From NCBI RefSeq assembly GCF_900314615.1, contig NZ_OMWA01000020.1, positions 22,890 through 86,889 on the forward strand: a stretch of DNA of 64,000 nucleotides. The letters are read 5' to 3'. The notes beneath the pieces are model-generated. The model did not search any database and was not told the DNA's origin. It was given only the letters and a program-made list of their open reading frames with translations. This document shows, piece by piece, positions 36,014 through 45,009 of the stretch (its first letter is position 1; the number at the start of each line of letters is the position of its first letter). Made by a program: the position numbers and the translations under genes. Source of the stretch: an uncultured Methanobrevibacter sp. Its GTDB lineage: Archaea; Methanobacteriota; Methanobacteria; Methanobacteriales; Methanobacteriaceae.

Positions 36014-37514
36014 AAATAAAACCTTTGGAGTTATTGGTGTTTGCGGTGCAAACGGTAATTTAATAGCTAGAATTTTAAAGCAAAGAGGATATGATGTAAT
36101 TGCAACAGATTTATCCTTCAAAAAAGATTGCCGATTTGCTAATGCTTTGGAAGGTTACGATATTGAAGTATATTACGGCAAAACTCCTGAAAAATTTTTT
36201 AAGGATGCAGATTACATAATACCTCCTGCAAGTCTGCCTAAAGATTCTGAAATACTTAAAAATTGCGATAAACCTATTTTGGAATTATGTGACATTATTG
36301 AAATGATTAAACCTGAAAAGCCGGTGTTCGGAATAACCGGAACTAACGGTAAAACCACTTCAACCACTCTTTTAAAAAGAATTGCTTATGATAATGGAAT
36401 TAAACCTTGTGAACATGATTTGGAAGGCATGCAGGGCAATGCCGAATTCATCCCGATTTTACAGTCAAGATTAAACGGGGATGTAGGTATTCTTGAAGTC
36501 GGAACATTCGGAGTACCTGGCACTGTTGGAAGAATTGTTAAAAATACTCAAATGTCAGGAGGTTTAATTACAAACATTACTCCGGATCATTTAAGAGATC
36601 TCGGAAGTTTTATGGATTATGCAAATGTTAAAGGTGAATTCATAAAAGAACTGGGAATCGGCCAGCTGATTGTAAACGGTCATGACCCGACCATAATGGG
36701 ACTTTTACGTGAACTTGACTTTAAAGGTGAGGTTATCACATTCGGTGTTGACGAGCTTCCGGATTCAATTGGTATGAAAGAATGTGTCTGCGGAGAGGAA
36801 ATTGCAGTTAAAGAGATTATCTCCGGTTGCGGATATTATTTCTGTAAATGTGGAATAACAACTCCTCAGGTAGACTACATTGCAACTAACGTGGATTTGC
36901 CTAATAGGACTTTTGATTTGCACACTCCAACTGAAAAATTAACAGTTAAAATGGGTGTTGACGGGCTTCACAATGTTTACAATTTAACAGGTGTAATCAT
37001 TGCAGCTCATAAATTCCTCGACCTGCCTTATGATAAGATTTTACCTACAATTGCCAGTTTTACCGGTGTAAGCGGAAGAATGGAAGAGGTAGGTGAGGTG
37101 AAAGGCAAAGATATCTTTGTTGATTATGCTCACAATCCTGCAGGTGTGGAAACTGTTTTAAAAGAATTTAAAAAGTTGCATGGTGACTTTACAACTGTAA
37201 TAACAATATCTTCAGAATCCGGATACACTGGTGATTTGAACATATTCAACAGTGTATTGAAGTTTTCAAAATTCATCGTTCCGGCTTCAACCGCTTCACA
37301 AAAAATAGCTTCTGAAAAATTAATTGAAAATCCTAAACTGAATGATCGGATATTTTTAAATTACGTGGATGATTTTGAAAAGACAGGCACTCTAGGCGCT
37401 TCTAAAAATCAGGTTCGTGATGGTATTAAAAAAGCTTTAAATTTAGATTGTGAGATGGTAATAGCTATTGGGGAAGCTGCTACCAAATACAAATCTATAG
37501 TTTTTGACTTATAA
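36006..37514 (+). CDS. Mur ligase family protein with Cys-rich insertion (second of pair)
   Basis: A protein of 502 residues. The N-terminal nucleotide-fold domain is VIGVCGANGNLIARILKQRGYDVIATD. The P-loop is GITGTNGKTTSTTLLKR (about 111-127), followed by LEVGTFGVPG, NITPDHLRDLGS, and the C-terminal SGRMEEVGEVKGKDIFVDYAHNPAGVE. Between the central and C-terminal parts is CVCGEE...GYYFCKCG (about 260-283), a likely zinc site like the cysteine ribbon in MurT-type ligases. The ATG at 36006 has the site GGGGAG eight bases before it. It probably acts with the preceding ligase in wall peptide synthesis. Confidence 0.78.
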   Translation: MNKNKTFGVIGVCGANGNLIARILKQRGYDVIATDLSFKKDCRFANALEGYDIEVYYGKTPEKFFKDADYIIPPASLPKDSEILKNCDKPILELCDIIEMIKPEKPVFGITGTNGKTTSTTLLKRIAYDNGIKPCEHDLEGMQGNAEFIPILQSRLNGDVGILEVGTFGVPGTVGRIVKNTQMSGGLITNITPDHLRDLGSFMDYANVKGEFIKELGIGQLIVNGHDPTIMGLLRELDFKGEVITFGVDELPDSIGMKECVCGEEIAVKEIISGCGYYFCKCGITTPQVDYIATNVDLPNRTFDLHTPTEKLTVKMGVDGLHNVYNLTGVIIAAHKFLDLPYDKILPTIASFTGVSGRMEEVGEVKGKDIFVDYAHNPAGVETVLKEFKKLHGDFTTVITISSESGYTGDLNIFNSVLKFSKFIVPASTASQKIASEKLIENPKLNDRIFLNYVDDFEKTGTLGASKNQVRDGIKKALNLDCEMVIAIGEAATKYKSIVFDL

Positions 37515-37910
37515 TTCGCAAGTTTTTGGTGGATTTCCTGAAAAATCAGCAATAGTTGCTTTTCCGGAAACTGTAAATACTTCAAAAGTTGGATTGTCTG
37601 CAGTTTCGTATAATGATTTTACAAGTTCATTTGAATCGATTACTTTCTGTTTTAACTCTAAAGAGTCAGTAAATTCCACTTTACCTGCAATTCTTAACCA
37701 TGCAAATTCTGGTGTAGCGGTTGTGATTTCACAATTAGGGTTTGCATCCAATTCCTTGAACATTGGTTTGGTGTTTGCTGTACAGAAGTATGGTTTTCCG
37801 TCTTCTTCAAAGTAAAAGAGAATTGGTCTTACTTTTGCATTTCCGTCAAGTCCGCTAGTTGCTAAATATATTAATGGATTTTCTTTTAAAAAATTAATTA
37901 CATCGCTCAT
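37509..37910 (-). CDS. Pyridoxamine 5'-phosphate oxidase-like FMN-binding protein
   Basis: A protein of 133 residues with the split-barrel flavin fold: MSDVINFLKENPLIYLATSGLDGNAKVRPILFYFEEDGKPYFCTANTKPMFKELDANP, then the barrel closing GKVEFTD. Proteins of this size bind FMN or F420 and reduce small molecules; the substrate is unknown. The C-terminus PPKTCEL is unusual in having a Cys. A strong AAGGAGATG site precedes the start. Upstream lie four GTAACT repeats. Its end overlaps the Mur ligase stop by 6 bases. Confidence 0.82.
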   Translation of the reverse strand: MSDVINFLKENPLIYLATSGLDGNAKVRPILFYFEEDGKPYFCTANTKPMFKELDANPNCEITTATPEFAWLRIAGKVEFTDSLELKQKVIDSNELVKSLYETADNPTFEVFTVSGKATIADFSGNPPKTCEL

Positions 37911-37971
37911 TTTTTACATCTCCTTATAATTTGTTGTTTATAGTTTATTTTAATGAATATAAATCGTTTTC

Positions 37972-38008
37972 GTAACTGTTCAGTAACTAAGTAACTGTTT
38001 GGTAACTG
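37972..38008. promoter_or_regulatory. Four GTAACT repeats, candidate operator between divergent genes
   Basis: GTAACT occurs at 37972, 37983, 37991 and 38002, spaced 11, 8 and 11 bases, within CGTAACTGTT, CAGTAACTAA, GTAACTGTTT and GGTAACTGTC. Most copies approximate the palindrome AGTNACT. The array lies directly upstream of a TATA-like run (37960-37966 on the minus strand) of the PNPOx-like gene and about 30 bases before the TATA of hef. It looks like a cooperative binding site for an unknown regulator. Confidence 0.5.
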
Positions 38009-38036
38009 TCATTACTTATCAAATGCTCTCACTAAT

Positions 38037-38048
38037 CTTTTATAAATG
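38037..38048 (+). promoter_or_regulatory. TATA-like element of hef
   Basis: CTTTTATAAATG about 80 bases before the ATG of hef. This would give a leader of about 50 bases with GAAGGTTGA before the start. Positional inference. Confidence 0.35.
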
Positions 38049-38123
38049 CTAAAAAATAATATCATAGTAAGGGTTATTGGTATACTCATTTTACATACTC
38101 ATTAAAAATTTGAAGGTTGAATT

Positions 38124-40445
38124 ATGGCTAATTATATTTCACATCCTTTAATAAAAAAAGATGCAATTGAAGCAAGGTTGTATCAGCAGGTTTTAGCGGG
38201 GGATGTATTAAAAAAAGGCAATACTATGGTTGTAGCGCCAACTGCTTTAGGTAAAACTATCGTTGCGATTTTGGTAGCTGCAGATAGGCTTCAAAAAGTT
38301 AAAAATTCTAAAGTGCTGGTTCTTGCACCATCAAAGCCTTTAGCCATTCAACATGAAGACAGTTTTAAGGAATTTTTAAATCTTCCCTGCACTTCCATAA
38401 CCGGTGCAATAAAAACCGATGAAAGAGTAAAAAGGTGGGAAGAGTCCAGAATTGTCTGTGCAACTCCTCAAACTGTAGAATCAGATTTGTTAAACGGCAG
38501 ATATGATTTAAGCAGTGTTTCACTCATTGTTTTTGATGAATGCCATCATGGTGTCGGATCTTACTCTTATGTATATCTGGCTTCCCGTTATGTTCAGGAA
38601 TCCAATTTCAATTTAATTTTGGGCCTTACTGCTTCACCTGGGTCTGATAAAGCGAAAATCAAAGAAGTCTGCGCTAACCTTTATATTCAAAATATCGTGG
38701 TTAAAACAGAAGACGACCCTGACGTCAGGCCATACTTTAATCCGGTTGAAATAGACTGGGTCAGAGTTAAAATGAGCAGTGAACTTGAAAAAATTAAAAA
38801 ATATGTTGATAAAGCTTTAAAAGTCAGACTGAAAGCTTTAAAGAATATGGGTATAATCAGAACAGTTTCTGTCGGGAAAGTCGATATTCTAAAGGCAAGA
38901 GGAAGAATTCAGGGTGAAATTGCAAGGTCCGTCAATCCGGATAAGGAGTTATTCCAGGCCATTTCCATTTTAAGCGCTGTAATCAATATTCAGCATTCTC
39001 AGGAGCTTATTGAAACACAGGGAATTCAGACTTTCAACAAATATATTGCACGTCTGCGTAAGAAAAAAACCAAAGCGGCAAAATCTCTCATGTGGGATGA
39101 TAACTTTGGAAGAGCTGTTAAGATGGCACGTGATGCTGAAAGACATGGCTGGGAGCATCCGAAACTCAGGGAAGTAACCAGAATTCTTAAAAAAGAGTTA
39201 GGTACTGATGACGGTCAGACAAAACTCCAGTCCAGCCGTGTTACAGGCAAGGATGAAAAATCTTCCAAAATAATTGTTTTTACACAATACAGAGACACTC
39301 TGGAAATGATACATGAAAAACTTGAAAAGGAAGGAATAAAATCTGCAAAATTCTTTGGTCAGGCTGCAAAAGATGGTCAGAAGGGTCTTACACAAAAAGA
39401 ACAGAAAGCCATTATCAAGTCATTCAGAATGGGTGAATATGATGTTCTTTTATCCACAAGTGTTGCAGAAGAGGGAATCGATATTCCTGCAGTTGATCTG
39501 GTTGTTTTATATGAACCGGTTCCTTCCGAAGTTCGTATGATTCAGAGAAGAGGAAGAACCGGACGTAAAAGAACAGGACGTGTTAAAGTTCTGATTACAA
39601 ACGGAACAAGGGATGAAGCTTACTACTGGTCAAGCGTTAGAAAAGAAGATAAGATGAAATATCAGCTGATAGACCCTGATGTTTTAGAGGAATTAAATGC
39701 TTCAGCTTTAGAGAGAATGGAAGATCAAAAAAGAGTTAAGGTAATTGAAAGGCCTAAAGAAGCTGAAAAAGCAAATCCTCTTGTTTATGCAGATTCCAGG
39801 GAAGGAAACTCCAAAGTCATAAGACATCTGTCTGAAATGGAAATTGACGTTAAGGTCAGGTCCATGGCGGTCGGTGACTATCAGGTCAGTGATGAGGTAG
39901 TAATTGAGAGAAAAACCGCAAAGGATTTTGTTGATTCAATTATTGATAAAAGATTATTCAAGCAGGCACGTGAATTGTCTGAAGAGTTCAAAAGACCTCT
40001 TTTAATTTTAGAGGGGGATGACATTTACAATGGAATGATCCATCCCAATGCTGTGAGGGGAACTCTTGCTGCTATTGCAATTGATTTCGGAATCAGTATA
40101 ATTCCAACTAGAAACTCCGAGGATACTGCTGCAATGATTAAAAGAATTGCTGTTCGAGAACAGAACGGTGAAAAAACTCATATTCAAATCAGGACAGATA
40201 AAAAACCTGTCAGCTTATGGGAACAGCAGCTTTTCATAGTTGAATCATTACCTAATATAGGGCCTGTCAACGCTAAAAATCTGCTTCAGCATTTCGGAAG
40301 TGTTGAAAAGGTGATGAATGCTTCTGAAAGTGAACTTCAGGAAGTTGAAGGTATAGGTAAGAAAACTGCTAAAAATATTAGAAAAGTAGTTGAATCAGAA
40401 TATTTGTATTTTAATAAAGAATCAAAAGAAAAAAAACTTCTTTAA
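38124..40445 (+). CDS. hef: Hef: SF2 helicase fused to XPF/ERCC4-type nuclease
   Basis: Repairs stalled replication forks in archaea; related to FANCM and XPF. The 773 residues comprise a helicase with Walker A APTALGKT (39-46), Walker B DECHH (about 138) and the conserved QRRGRTGRK motif VI. The ERCC4 nuclease has GDYQV...VVIERKTAKDF (catalytic ERK near 595-597). Tandem helix-hairpin-helix motifs form the end (LPNIGPVNAKNLLQHFG and VEGIGKKTAKNI, about 710-755). Domain order and length are normal. Confidence 0.95.
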   Translation: MANYISHPLIKKDAIEARLYQQVLAGDVLKKGNTMVVAPTALGKTIVAILVAADRLQKVKNSKVLVLAPSKPLAIQHEDSFKEFLNLPCTSITGAIKTDERVKRWEESRIVCATPQTVESDLLNGRYDLSSVSLIVFDECHHGVGSYSYVYLASRYVQESNFNLILGLTASPGSDKAKIKEVCANLYIQNIVVKTEDDPDVRPYFNPVEIDWVRVKMSSELEKIKKYVDKALKVRLKALKNMGIIRTVSVGKVDILKARGRIQGEIARSVNPDKELFQAISILSAVINIQHSQELIETQGIQTFNKYIARLRKKKTKAAKSLMWDDNFGRAVKMARDAERHGWEHPKLREVTRILKKELGTDDGQTKLQSSRVTGKDEKSSKIIVFTQYRDTLEMIHEKLEKEGIKSAKFFGQAAKDGQKGLTQKEQKAIIKSFRMGEYDVLLSTSVAEEGIDIPAVDLVVLYEPVPSEVRMIQRRGRTGRKRTGRVKVLITNGTRDEAYYWSSVRKEDKMKYQLIDPDVLEELNASALERMEDQKRVKVIERPKEAEKANPLVYADSREGNSKVIRHLSEMEIDVKVRSMAVGDYQVSDEVVIERKTAKDFVDSIIDKRLFKQARELSEEFKRPLLILEGDDIYNGMIHPNAVRGTLAAIAIDFGISIIPTRNSEDTAAMIKRIAVREQNGEKTHIQIRTDKKPVSLWEQQLFIVESLPNIGPVNAKNLLQHFGSVEKVMNASESELQEVEGIGKKTAKNIRKVVESEYLYFNKESKEKKLL

Positions 40446-41201
40446 TTAGATTTTAAAGTTTTTTTTCATAAATTCATAACTTTTTTCAATGGAATCGAAA
40501 TCATTTACCTCAATGATATAGATGCCATCATAATTTTTACTCTCAAGATTATTGACTATGCGTTTTAATTCAATAGAGCCTTCACCAAGTGCAAGGTGTG
40601 AGTCATCATCACCAAAATTATCATGGATATGTATGTGTTTAATTGAATCAAAAATCATCTCGTCTGGAGAATATCCTGCATGATTTGCATGGCCGATGTC
40701 CAGTGTCATAGGCATGTCGAGTGAAACCAGCATTTCATTCAAATCATTGATGTCGGAATAAATCATATTGTCAAAGGTAGGCATATTTTCAATTGTGGTT
40801 AAAACGCCTAAATCATCTGAATATTGCTTTATTTGTTTGATGGAATCTATTGCAGTATCATAAACTTTATTTTGGAAATATTTTTTTGCTAAAAAAGGAG
40901 CAAGTCCCGGATGAACAACAACTGCTTCTGCATCTATGTGATTTGCCAGATTGATTGAATCCTTAGTCTGTTTTAGAGAATTTCTTCTGCTTTTCCATTG
41001 CAGTGCAGCAATATTGATATCCATAAACGGCGCATGGATAGTGTATTTGAGGTTATAGCTGTCTAAAATGTTCATGTTGATGTTTTCTGTAGGATACTGA
41101 TGCACGATTTCTGCATATCCAATTCCCAGATTCTCAATAAATTCCAATGTCTCTTCCAGTGAGTTTTCTATTCCTGCAAGTGTTGATGCACCAATTTTCA
41201 T
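40446..41201 (-). CDS. TIM-barrel sugar-phosphate isomerase/epimerase-like protein
   Basis: A protein of 251 residues of the xylose-isomerase-like/AP-endonuclease-2 superfamily. Metal ligands are suggested by VVHPG, TIENMPT (Glu), LDIGHANHAGY (Asp/His) and IHIHDNFGDDDSHLALGEGSI (His/Asp), ending with YIIEVND. It could be a sugar isomerase or a metal-dependent hydrolase; the substrate is unknown. It is the last gene of a tight minus-strand operon after hisS, hisI and the PIN/ATPase/KH gene, four bases from the latter. Confidence 0.8.
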   Translation of the reverse strand: MKIGASTLAGIENSLEETLEFIENLGIGYAEIVHQYPTENINMNILDSYNLKYTIHAPFMDINIAALQWKSRRNSLKQTKDSINLANHIDAEAVVVHPGLAPFLAKKYFQNKVYDTAIDSIKQIKQYSDDLGVLTTIENMPTFDNMIYSDINDLNEMLVSLDMPMTLDIGHANHAGYSPDEMIFDSIKHIHIHDNFGDDDSHLALGEGSIELKRIVNNLESKNYDGIYIIEVNDFDSIEKSYEFMKKNFKI

Positions 41202-41205
41202 ATTA

Positions 41206-43050
41206 TCACGCCTTTCTGACTGCTGTAATTTCCAATCCTATCTCAATTGCTTCCAGGATGAAATCAGACAGTTCAATTCCATTTTTAATTTTTATTTCTC
41301 CTTTTTTGGAAGTTGTTGCGGTAAGCAGATATTCTCCGTCAATAAGAATGTCGAAGTTTTGTCTGCCGTTTTCCCTGCCTAAATCCAAAATCATCTGTTT
41401 TCTGGTATGAATGATGTCCACTTCAAACGGAGTTTTGTCTACAGGTTTTTCTTCGATTATCTCTACTCCAAGACTTATTCCGATGTCACGTTCAATCTCA
41501 GCAATTCTTTTTCCGTTTTTACCTATGATTTTCGGAACGTACTTGTCGGGAATGTAGATGTTTGCTCTGTCAGGTGAAATTACTTCGACCTCTACTTTGG
41601 CTTTTTTCGGAAGCATTCTTTTTATTTTTCTTAAGATTTCGGCCTCTGCAATGATGTCTACTGAGGATTTGTGTTTTTCACCATCGGAAGTGCCGTTTAC
41701 AAGATTCATATCCATTACGATGGTCTGCTCACCATATGTATAAATTTCATTTTTAAGCTCACCGGTTTCAAAGTCCCTTACTTCAATAACCGGCCTTGCA
41801 AGATCAGCTTCCTTCATTCCTGTGGGAACTTTAACGGTCATTTTTGTTTCATAAACGCTTGTTACTTTACCGTCTTCAATGTAAATGCTTGTATCTACAA
41901 TTGACGGAATTACTCCAAGCTCAACTCTGGAAGCGATTCTTTGAATTGCATCTATCGGACGGGTTGCATGAACAACTCCAATCATTCCGACTCCTGCAAG
42001 TCTCATATCTGCAAAGATGTTAAAGTCAGTATTCTTTCTAAGCTCATCATAGATTGTATAGTCAGGCCTTACAAGCAGCAGGACATCAGCCGTATTTTCC
42101 ATACTGCCTTCAAGAGGAGCGTACTGGGTTATTTCATCCGGCAGCTGCAAATCCCTTGGGGACTCCATTGTTTTAACAATCTTGTTTAATTTGTTTGAGT
42201 AATATTTTGCAATTGCCTGTACGAATGTTGATTTACCTGCTCCCGGAGAACCTGAAATTAAAATTCCCTCAGCACTTGTTCTAATTCTTTCCAACAGTTT
42301 ATCTGACAGGTTATATTCATCCAAACTTATATTTGCAACAGGTCTGACTGCAGTAATTTCCAAAGCCTCTGCAAATGGAGGATATGCAATGGAAATTCTG
42401 TATTCTCTTGACTGGACAACAAATGATCCTTCCATATCTGATTCCAGATAGGTTTTAGGGTCATTTTTAGCCTTTTCAAGAATCTCTTCAACAATGTATG
42501 AAAGCTGTGAGTATGAAGAGGGTTTATTTTCCAGTTTAACAAATTTAATATGTCCCGGAATTCCCTTTTTAGCCATAGGAGCAACATTTTCCTTTAAATG
42601 AACAGACATTGTCTCATCATCAAAAAGCCTTTCTATTGACAGGGACTTTTCTTTGTACGCCTGCTTAACGTAATGAACAGGAATTCCCTGAGCTTTAGCA
42701 ACCTCTGCCTGGACCTTGTCATTTGTAATTAATGTTGCAAATTCTGATTTTGCAAGGTCTCTGATGATGCTGTCAATTTCTCCGCTTTTTGCATATCTGA
42801 TATCATAATTGGTAGGCCTTTTGCCTTTAAAGCTGATTGCCAGTTCTCCATCATCCTGCATTTCCTGGAGTTTTTTAAGCTCTTCCAGGCCTTTTCTTCC
42901 TTCTGCCCTGTTGGCATTGGCCTGATGTTCTAACTCACAAACTACAGCTTCAGGCACAATAATTTCAGGATAGTCAAAATCCCCGTTTTCAATCAAATCA
43001 CTTACTGCACCTATTATTACTGCGCTTGTGTCTGGTACAATACTTTTCAT
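41206..43050 (-). CDS. PIN domain - PilT-type ATPase - KH domain protein
   Basis: A protein of 614 residues common in euryarchaea and of unknown role. An N-terminal PIN nuclease-like domain (about 1-135: PDTSAVIIG with Asp, later TNDKVQAEVAKAQGI) is followed by a PilT/VirB11-type ATPase with Walker A SGSPGAGKSTF (about 265-274) and DYTIYDELRKNTDF. A KH domain with the GxxG-type IIGKNGKRI (about 505-515) precedes the C-terminal region. The combination points to RNA binding and possibly cleavage driven by ATP. It starts one base after hisI, so it shares that operon. Confidence 0.88.
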   Translation of the reverse strand: MKSIVPDTSAVIIGAVSDLIENGDFDYPEIIVPEAVVCELEHQANANRAEGRKGLEELKKLQEMQDDGELAISFKGKRPTNYDIRYAKSGEIDSIIRDLAKSEFATLITNDKVQAEVAKAQGIPVHYVKQAYKEKSLSIERLFDDETMSVHLKENVAPMAKKGIPGHIKFVKLENKPSSYSQLSYIVEEILEKAKNDPKTYLESDMEGSFVVQSREYRISIAYPPFAEALEITAVRPVANISLDEYNLSDKLLERIRTSAEGILISGSPGAGKSTFVQAIAKYYSNKLNKIVKTMESPRDLQLPDEITQYAPLEGSMENTADVLLLVRPDYTIYDELRKNTDFNIFADMRLAGVGMIGVVHATRPIDAIQRIASRVELGVIPSIVDTSIYIEDGKVTSVYETKMTVKVPTGMKEADLARPVIEVRDFETGELKNEIYTYGEQTIVMDMNLVNGTSDGEKHKSSVDIIAEAEILRKIKRMLPKKAKVEVEVISPDRANIYIPDKYVPKIIGKNGKRIAEIERDIGISLGVEIIEEKPVDKTPFEVDIIHTRKQMILDLGRENGRQNFDILIDGEYLLTATTSKKGEIKIKNGIELSDFILEAIEIGLEITAVRKA

Positions 43051-43051
43051 C

Positions 43052-43459
43052 TTAATACACGTCTTCTGGATTTACAAGTCTTTCTAAAATTATTTCTAAA
43101 TCGTTATCTTTCAAATCATCAATGTCCACGTCATTTTCAGTGTTGATTTTTCTAAAAAAGCATGAAAGATAACCTTCATGACATGCTGCACCGGTCTGTT
43201 TGATTTTTAAGACAACAGCATCCATGTCACAGTCCACTAAAATTTCTTTAACTTCCTGAAAATGTCCGGAACTTTCTCCTTTGAGCCATAACTGATTTCT
43301 TGAAGTGCTCCAGTAATGAGCTTTTCCTGTCTGTATTGTTTTGATTAACGCTTCCTTGTTCATATTGGCAAGCATCAGTATCTGGTTTGTGTCTGCATCC
43401 TGTGCAACTGCTGTTATGACTTTAACGCCGTTGATTTCATGTCTGAAGTTAATTTCCAT
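43052..43459 (-). CDS. hisI: Phosphoribosyl-AMP cyclohydrolase
   Basis: Opens the adenine ring of phosphoribosyl-AMP in histidine synthesis. The 135 residues carry the whole signature: [38 protein letters not shown] (about 29-66), the Mg site CDMDAD (about 75-80), and the zinc site [17 protein letters not shown] (about 87-103). It is the single-domain form without HisE. It lies two bases after hisS on the same transcript. Confidence 0.97.
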   Translation of the reverse strand: MEINFRHEINGVKVITAVAQDADTNQILMLANMNKEALIKTIQTGKAHYWSTSRNQLWLKGESSGHFQEVKEILVDCDMDAVVLKIKQTGAACHEGYLSCFFRKINTENDVDIDDLKDNDLEIILERLVNPEDVY

Positions 43460-43461
43460 AA

Positions 43462-44757
43462 TTATTCCTCTTTGATAAATTCGATAATACTGTTGATGTC
43501 GACCAGTTCCTGTTCTCCGCTTTCCATGTCTTTAACGGTAACTTTGCCTTCCTTCAGGTCATTTTCACCGATAATGATTATTTTCGGAACTTTGATTTTA
43601 TCTGCGTAATTCATCAGTTTCTTGAATTTCTTGCCGTTCAAATCAACATCCACTTTGACATTGTTTTTTCTTAACTCCTGGGTGATTTCATATGCTTTCG
43701 GTCTTACGCTGTCTGAAATTGGAGCTACATAAACATCTAAATGTGACGGCAGTTCTTCTGCATCTGTAAGCTCTTCGATTGCATTCATAAGTCTGTCAAA
43801 GCCAAGTGCAAATCCTGTTGATTCCACTTCCTGACCTCCGAATAACTTGACGAGGCTGTATGATCCTCCACCGCAGATTTGCTTTTGGGCACCTAATTCC
43901 GGAACATATATCTCAAACACGATTCCTGTGTAGTAGTCAAGCCCTCTTGCAACACCGAGGTTTAATGTATAATTGTCAACTTTAAATGATTCTAAAAGAT
44001 TAATTAATTCTTTTAACTCATCAAGTGCAGCTTTTGGCTCTTCATATGGAGCTACTAATTCTTCAACATCGCTTATGATGGATTTGTCTCCAACCAGGTC
44101 AATGAGTTTTAAAAGTATCTGGTTCAGTTCATCATTTTTGATTACCGGTTCATCACCGCTTAATGATTCTATCAGCAGGTCTTTATCTCCTTTATCGATA
44201 ACGACCATTATTTCTCTTTGGGTTTCCTGGGAGATGTCAAAGTGCTTGAAAAGACCTCTGATAATTCCGAGATGGTTCACATTGACGTCTGCTGTTGTAA
44301 TTCCGAGTGCATTGATTGCATCGGTACAAAGTGCAATTACTTCAGCTTCGCCCTGTGGAGTTTTGGCTCCGATCAGTTCGCATCCGAATTGCCAAAATTG
44401 TCTGAATCTTCCTTTCTGAGGTCTTTCATATCTGAAACAGCTTCCATAATAATAAAGCTTTATTGGTTTTGTGGAAGTTTTTTCAAGTTCATTTAAGTAT
44501 AATCTGGCAACAGGAGCGGTAATTTCCGGTCTTAAAGTTAATTCTCTGTCGGATTTGTCTTTAAAATTGTATAACTGATTTACAATTTCTTCTCCTGATT
44601 TTGTTGTAAATAATTTTAATTCTTCAAATAAAGGTGTTTTGATTTCCTGATAACCATAATTTTCAAAAACATTTCTTAAGGTAGCTTCTGCTTGTTTACG
44701 TTGTCTCATTTCATCAAACAGGAAATCTCTTGTACCTCTTGGTCTTGTAAATTCCAT
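43462..44757 (-). CDS. hisS: Histidyl-tRNA synthetase
   Basis: A class II synthetase that charges tRNA-His. The 431 residues have [11 protein letters not shown] at the start, motif 2 in [15 protein letters not shown]...[23 protein letters not shown] (about 77-128), the histidine-specific [11 protein letters not shown] (about 265) and motif 3 with GFALGFDRL. An anticodon-binding domain forms the last 95 residues. It is the first gene of the minus-strand hisS-hisI-PIN/ATPase-TIM barrel operon, a sensible link of histidine supply and use. Confidence 0.97.
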   Translation of the reverse strand: MEFTRPRGTRDFLFDEMRQRKQAEATLRNVFENYGYQEIKTPLFEELKLFTTKSGEEIVNQLYNFKDKSDRELTLRPEITAPVARLYLNELEKTSTKPIKLYYYGSCFRYERPQKGRFRQFWQFGCELIGAKTPQGEAEVIALCTDAINALGITTADVNVNHLGIIRGLFKHFDISQETQREIMVVIDKGDKDLLIESLSGDEPVIKNDELNQILLKLIDLVGDKSIISDVEELVAPYEEPKAALDELKELINLLESFKVDNYTLNLGVARGLDYYTGIVFEIYVPELGAQKQICGGGSYSLVKLFGGQEVESTGFALGFDRLMNAIEELTDAEELPSHLDVYVAPISDSVRPKAYEITQELRKNNVKVDVDLNGKKFKKLMNYADKIKVPKIIIIGENDLKEGKVTVKDMESGEQELVDINSIIEFIKEE

Positions 44758-45009
44758 TTTAGCTCTCCTATGAATAAATTTATTATAATTAAACTATGTT
44801 TTTTAGCTTTTATATAACCTTTGTTGAATATTGTTTCTCAGATGCTCTCAGGCAACTTGTTAGTAATTTTGGGTATAATTGTTATATATGTTTCGGAAGT
44901 GTGATTTTTCACAGTTTCATATATGTGTTTTTGTGCTTTTTTGCACTTAAATTAGGTTTAACTATATTAAAACCAATTGTTTAATTAAAAAACTCTAATG
45001 GGGATTGTT
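44758..45009. other. A/T-rich divergent promoter region with small dyads
   Basis: About 250 bases between hisS and the RhuM-family gene. Dyads are GTGC-TTTTTT-GCAC (44935-44952 region) and GGTTT...AAACC just before the plus-strand gene. No ORF with a ribosome-binding site is convincing. The dyads could be operator sites for the RhuM-family gene. Confidence 0.3.

Noticed and set aside
44796..44984. 62-codon ORF upstream of the RhuM-family gene
   Set aside because: Composition is that of random A/T-rich DNA (Phe/Tyr/Cys-rich), and it has no ribosome-binding site or similarity.
44935..45009. Riboswitch or structured RNA before the RhuM-family gene
   Set aside because: Only short independent dyads are visible; no known riboswitch core can be built.
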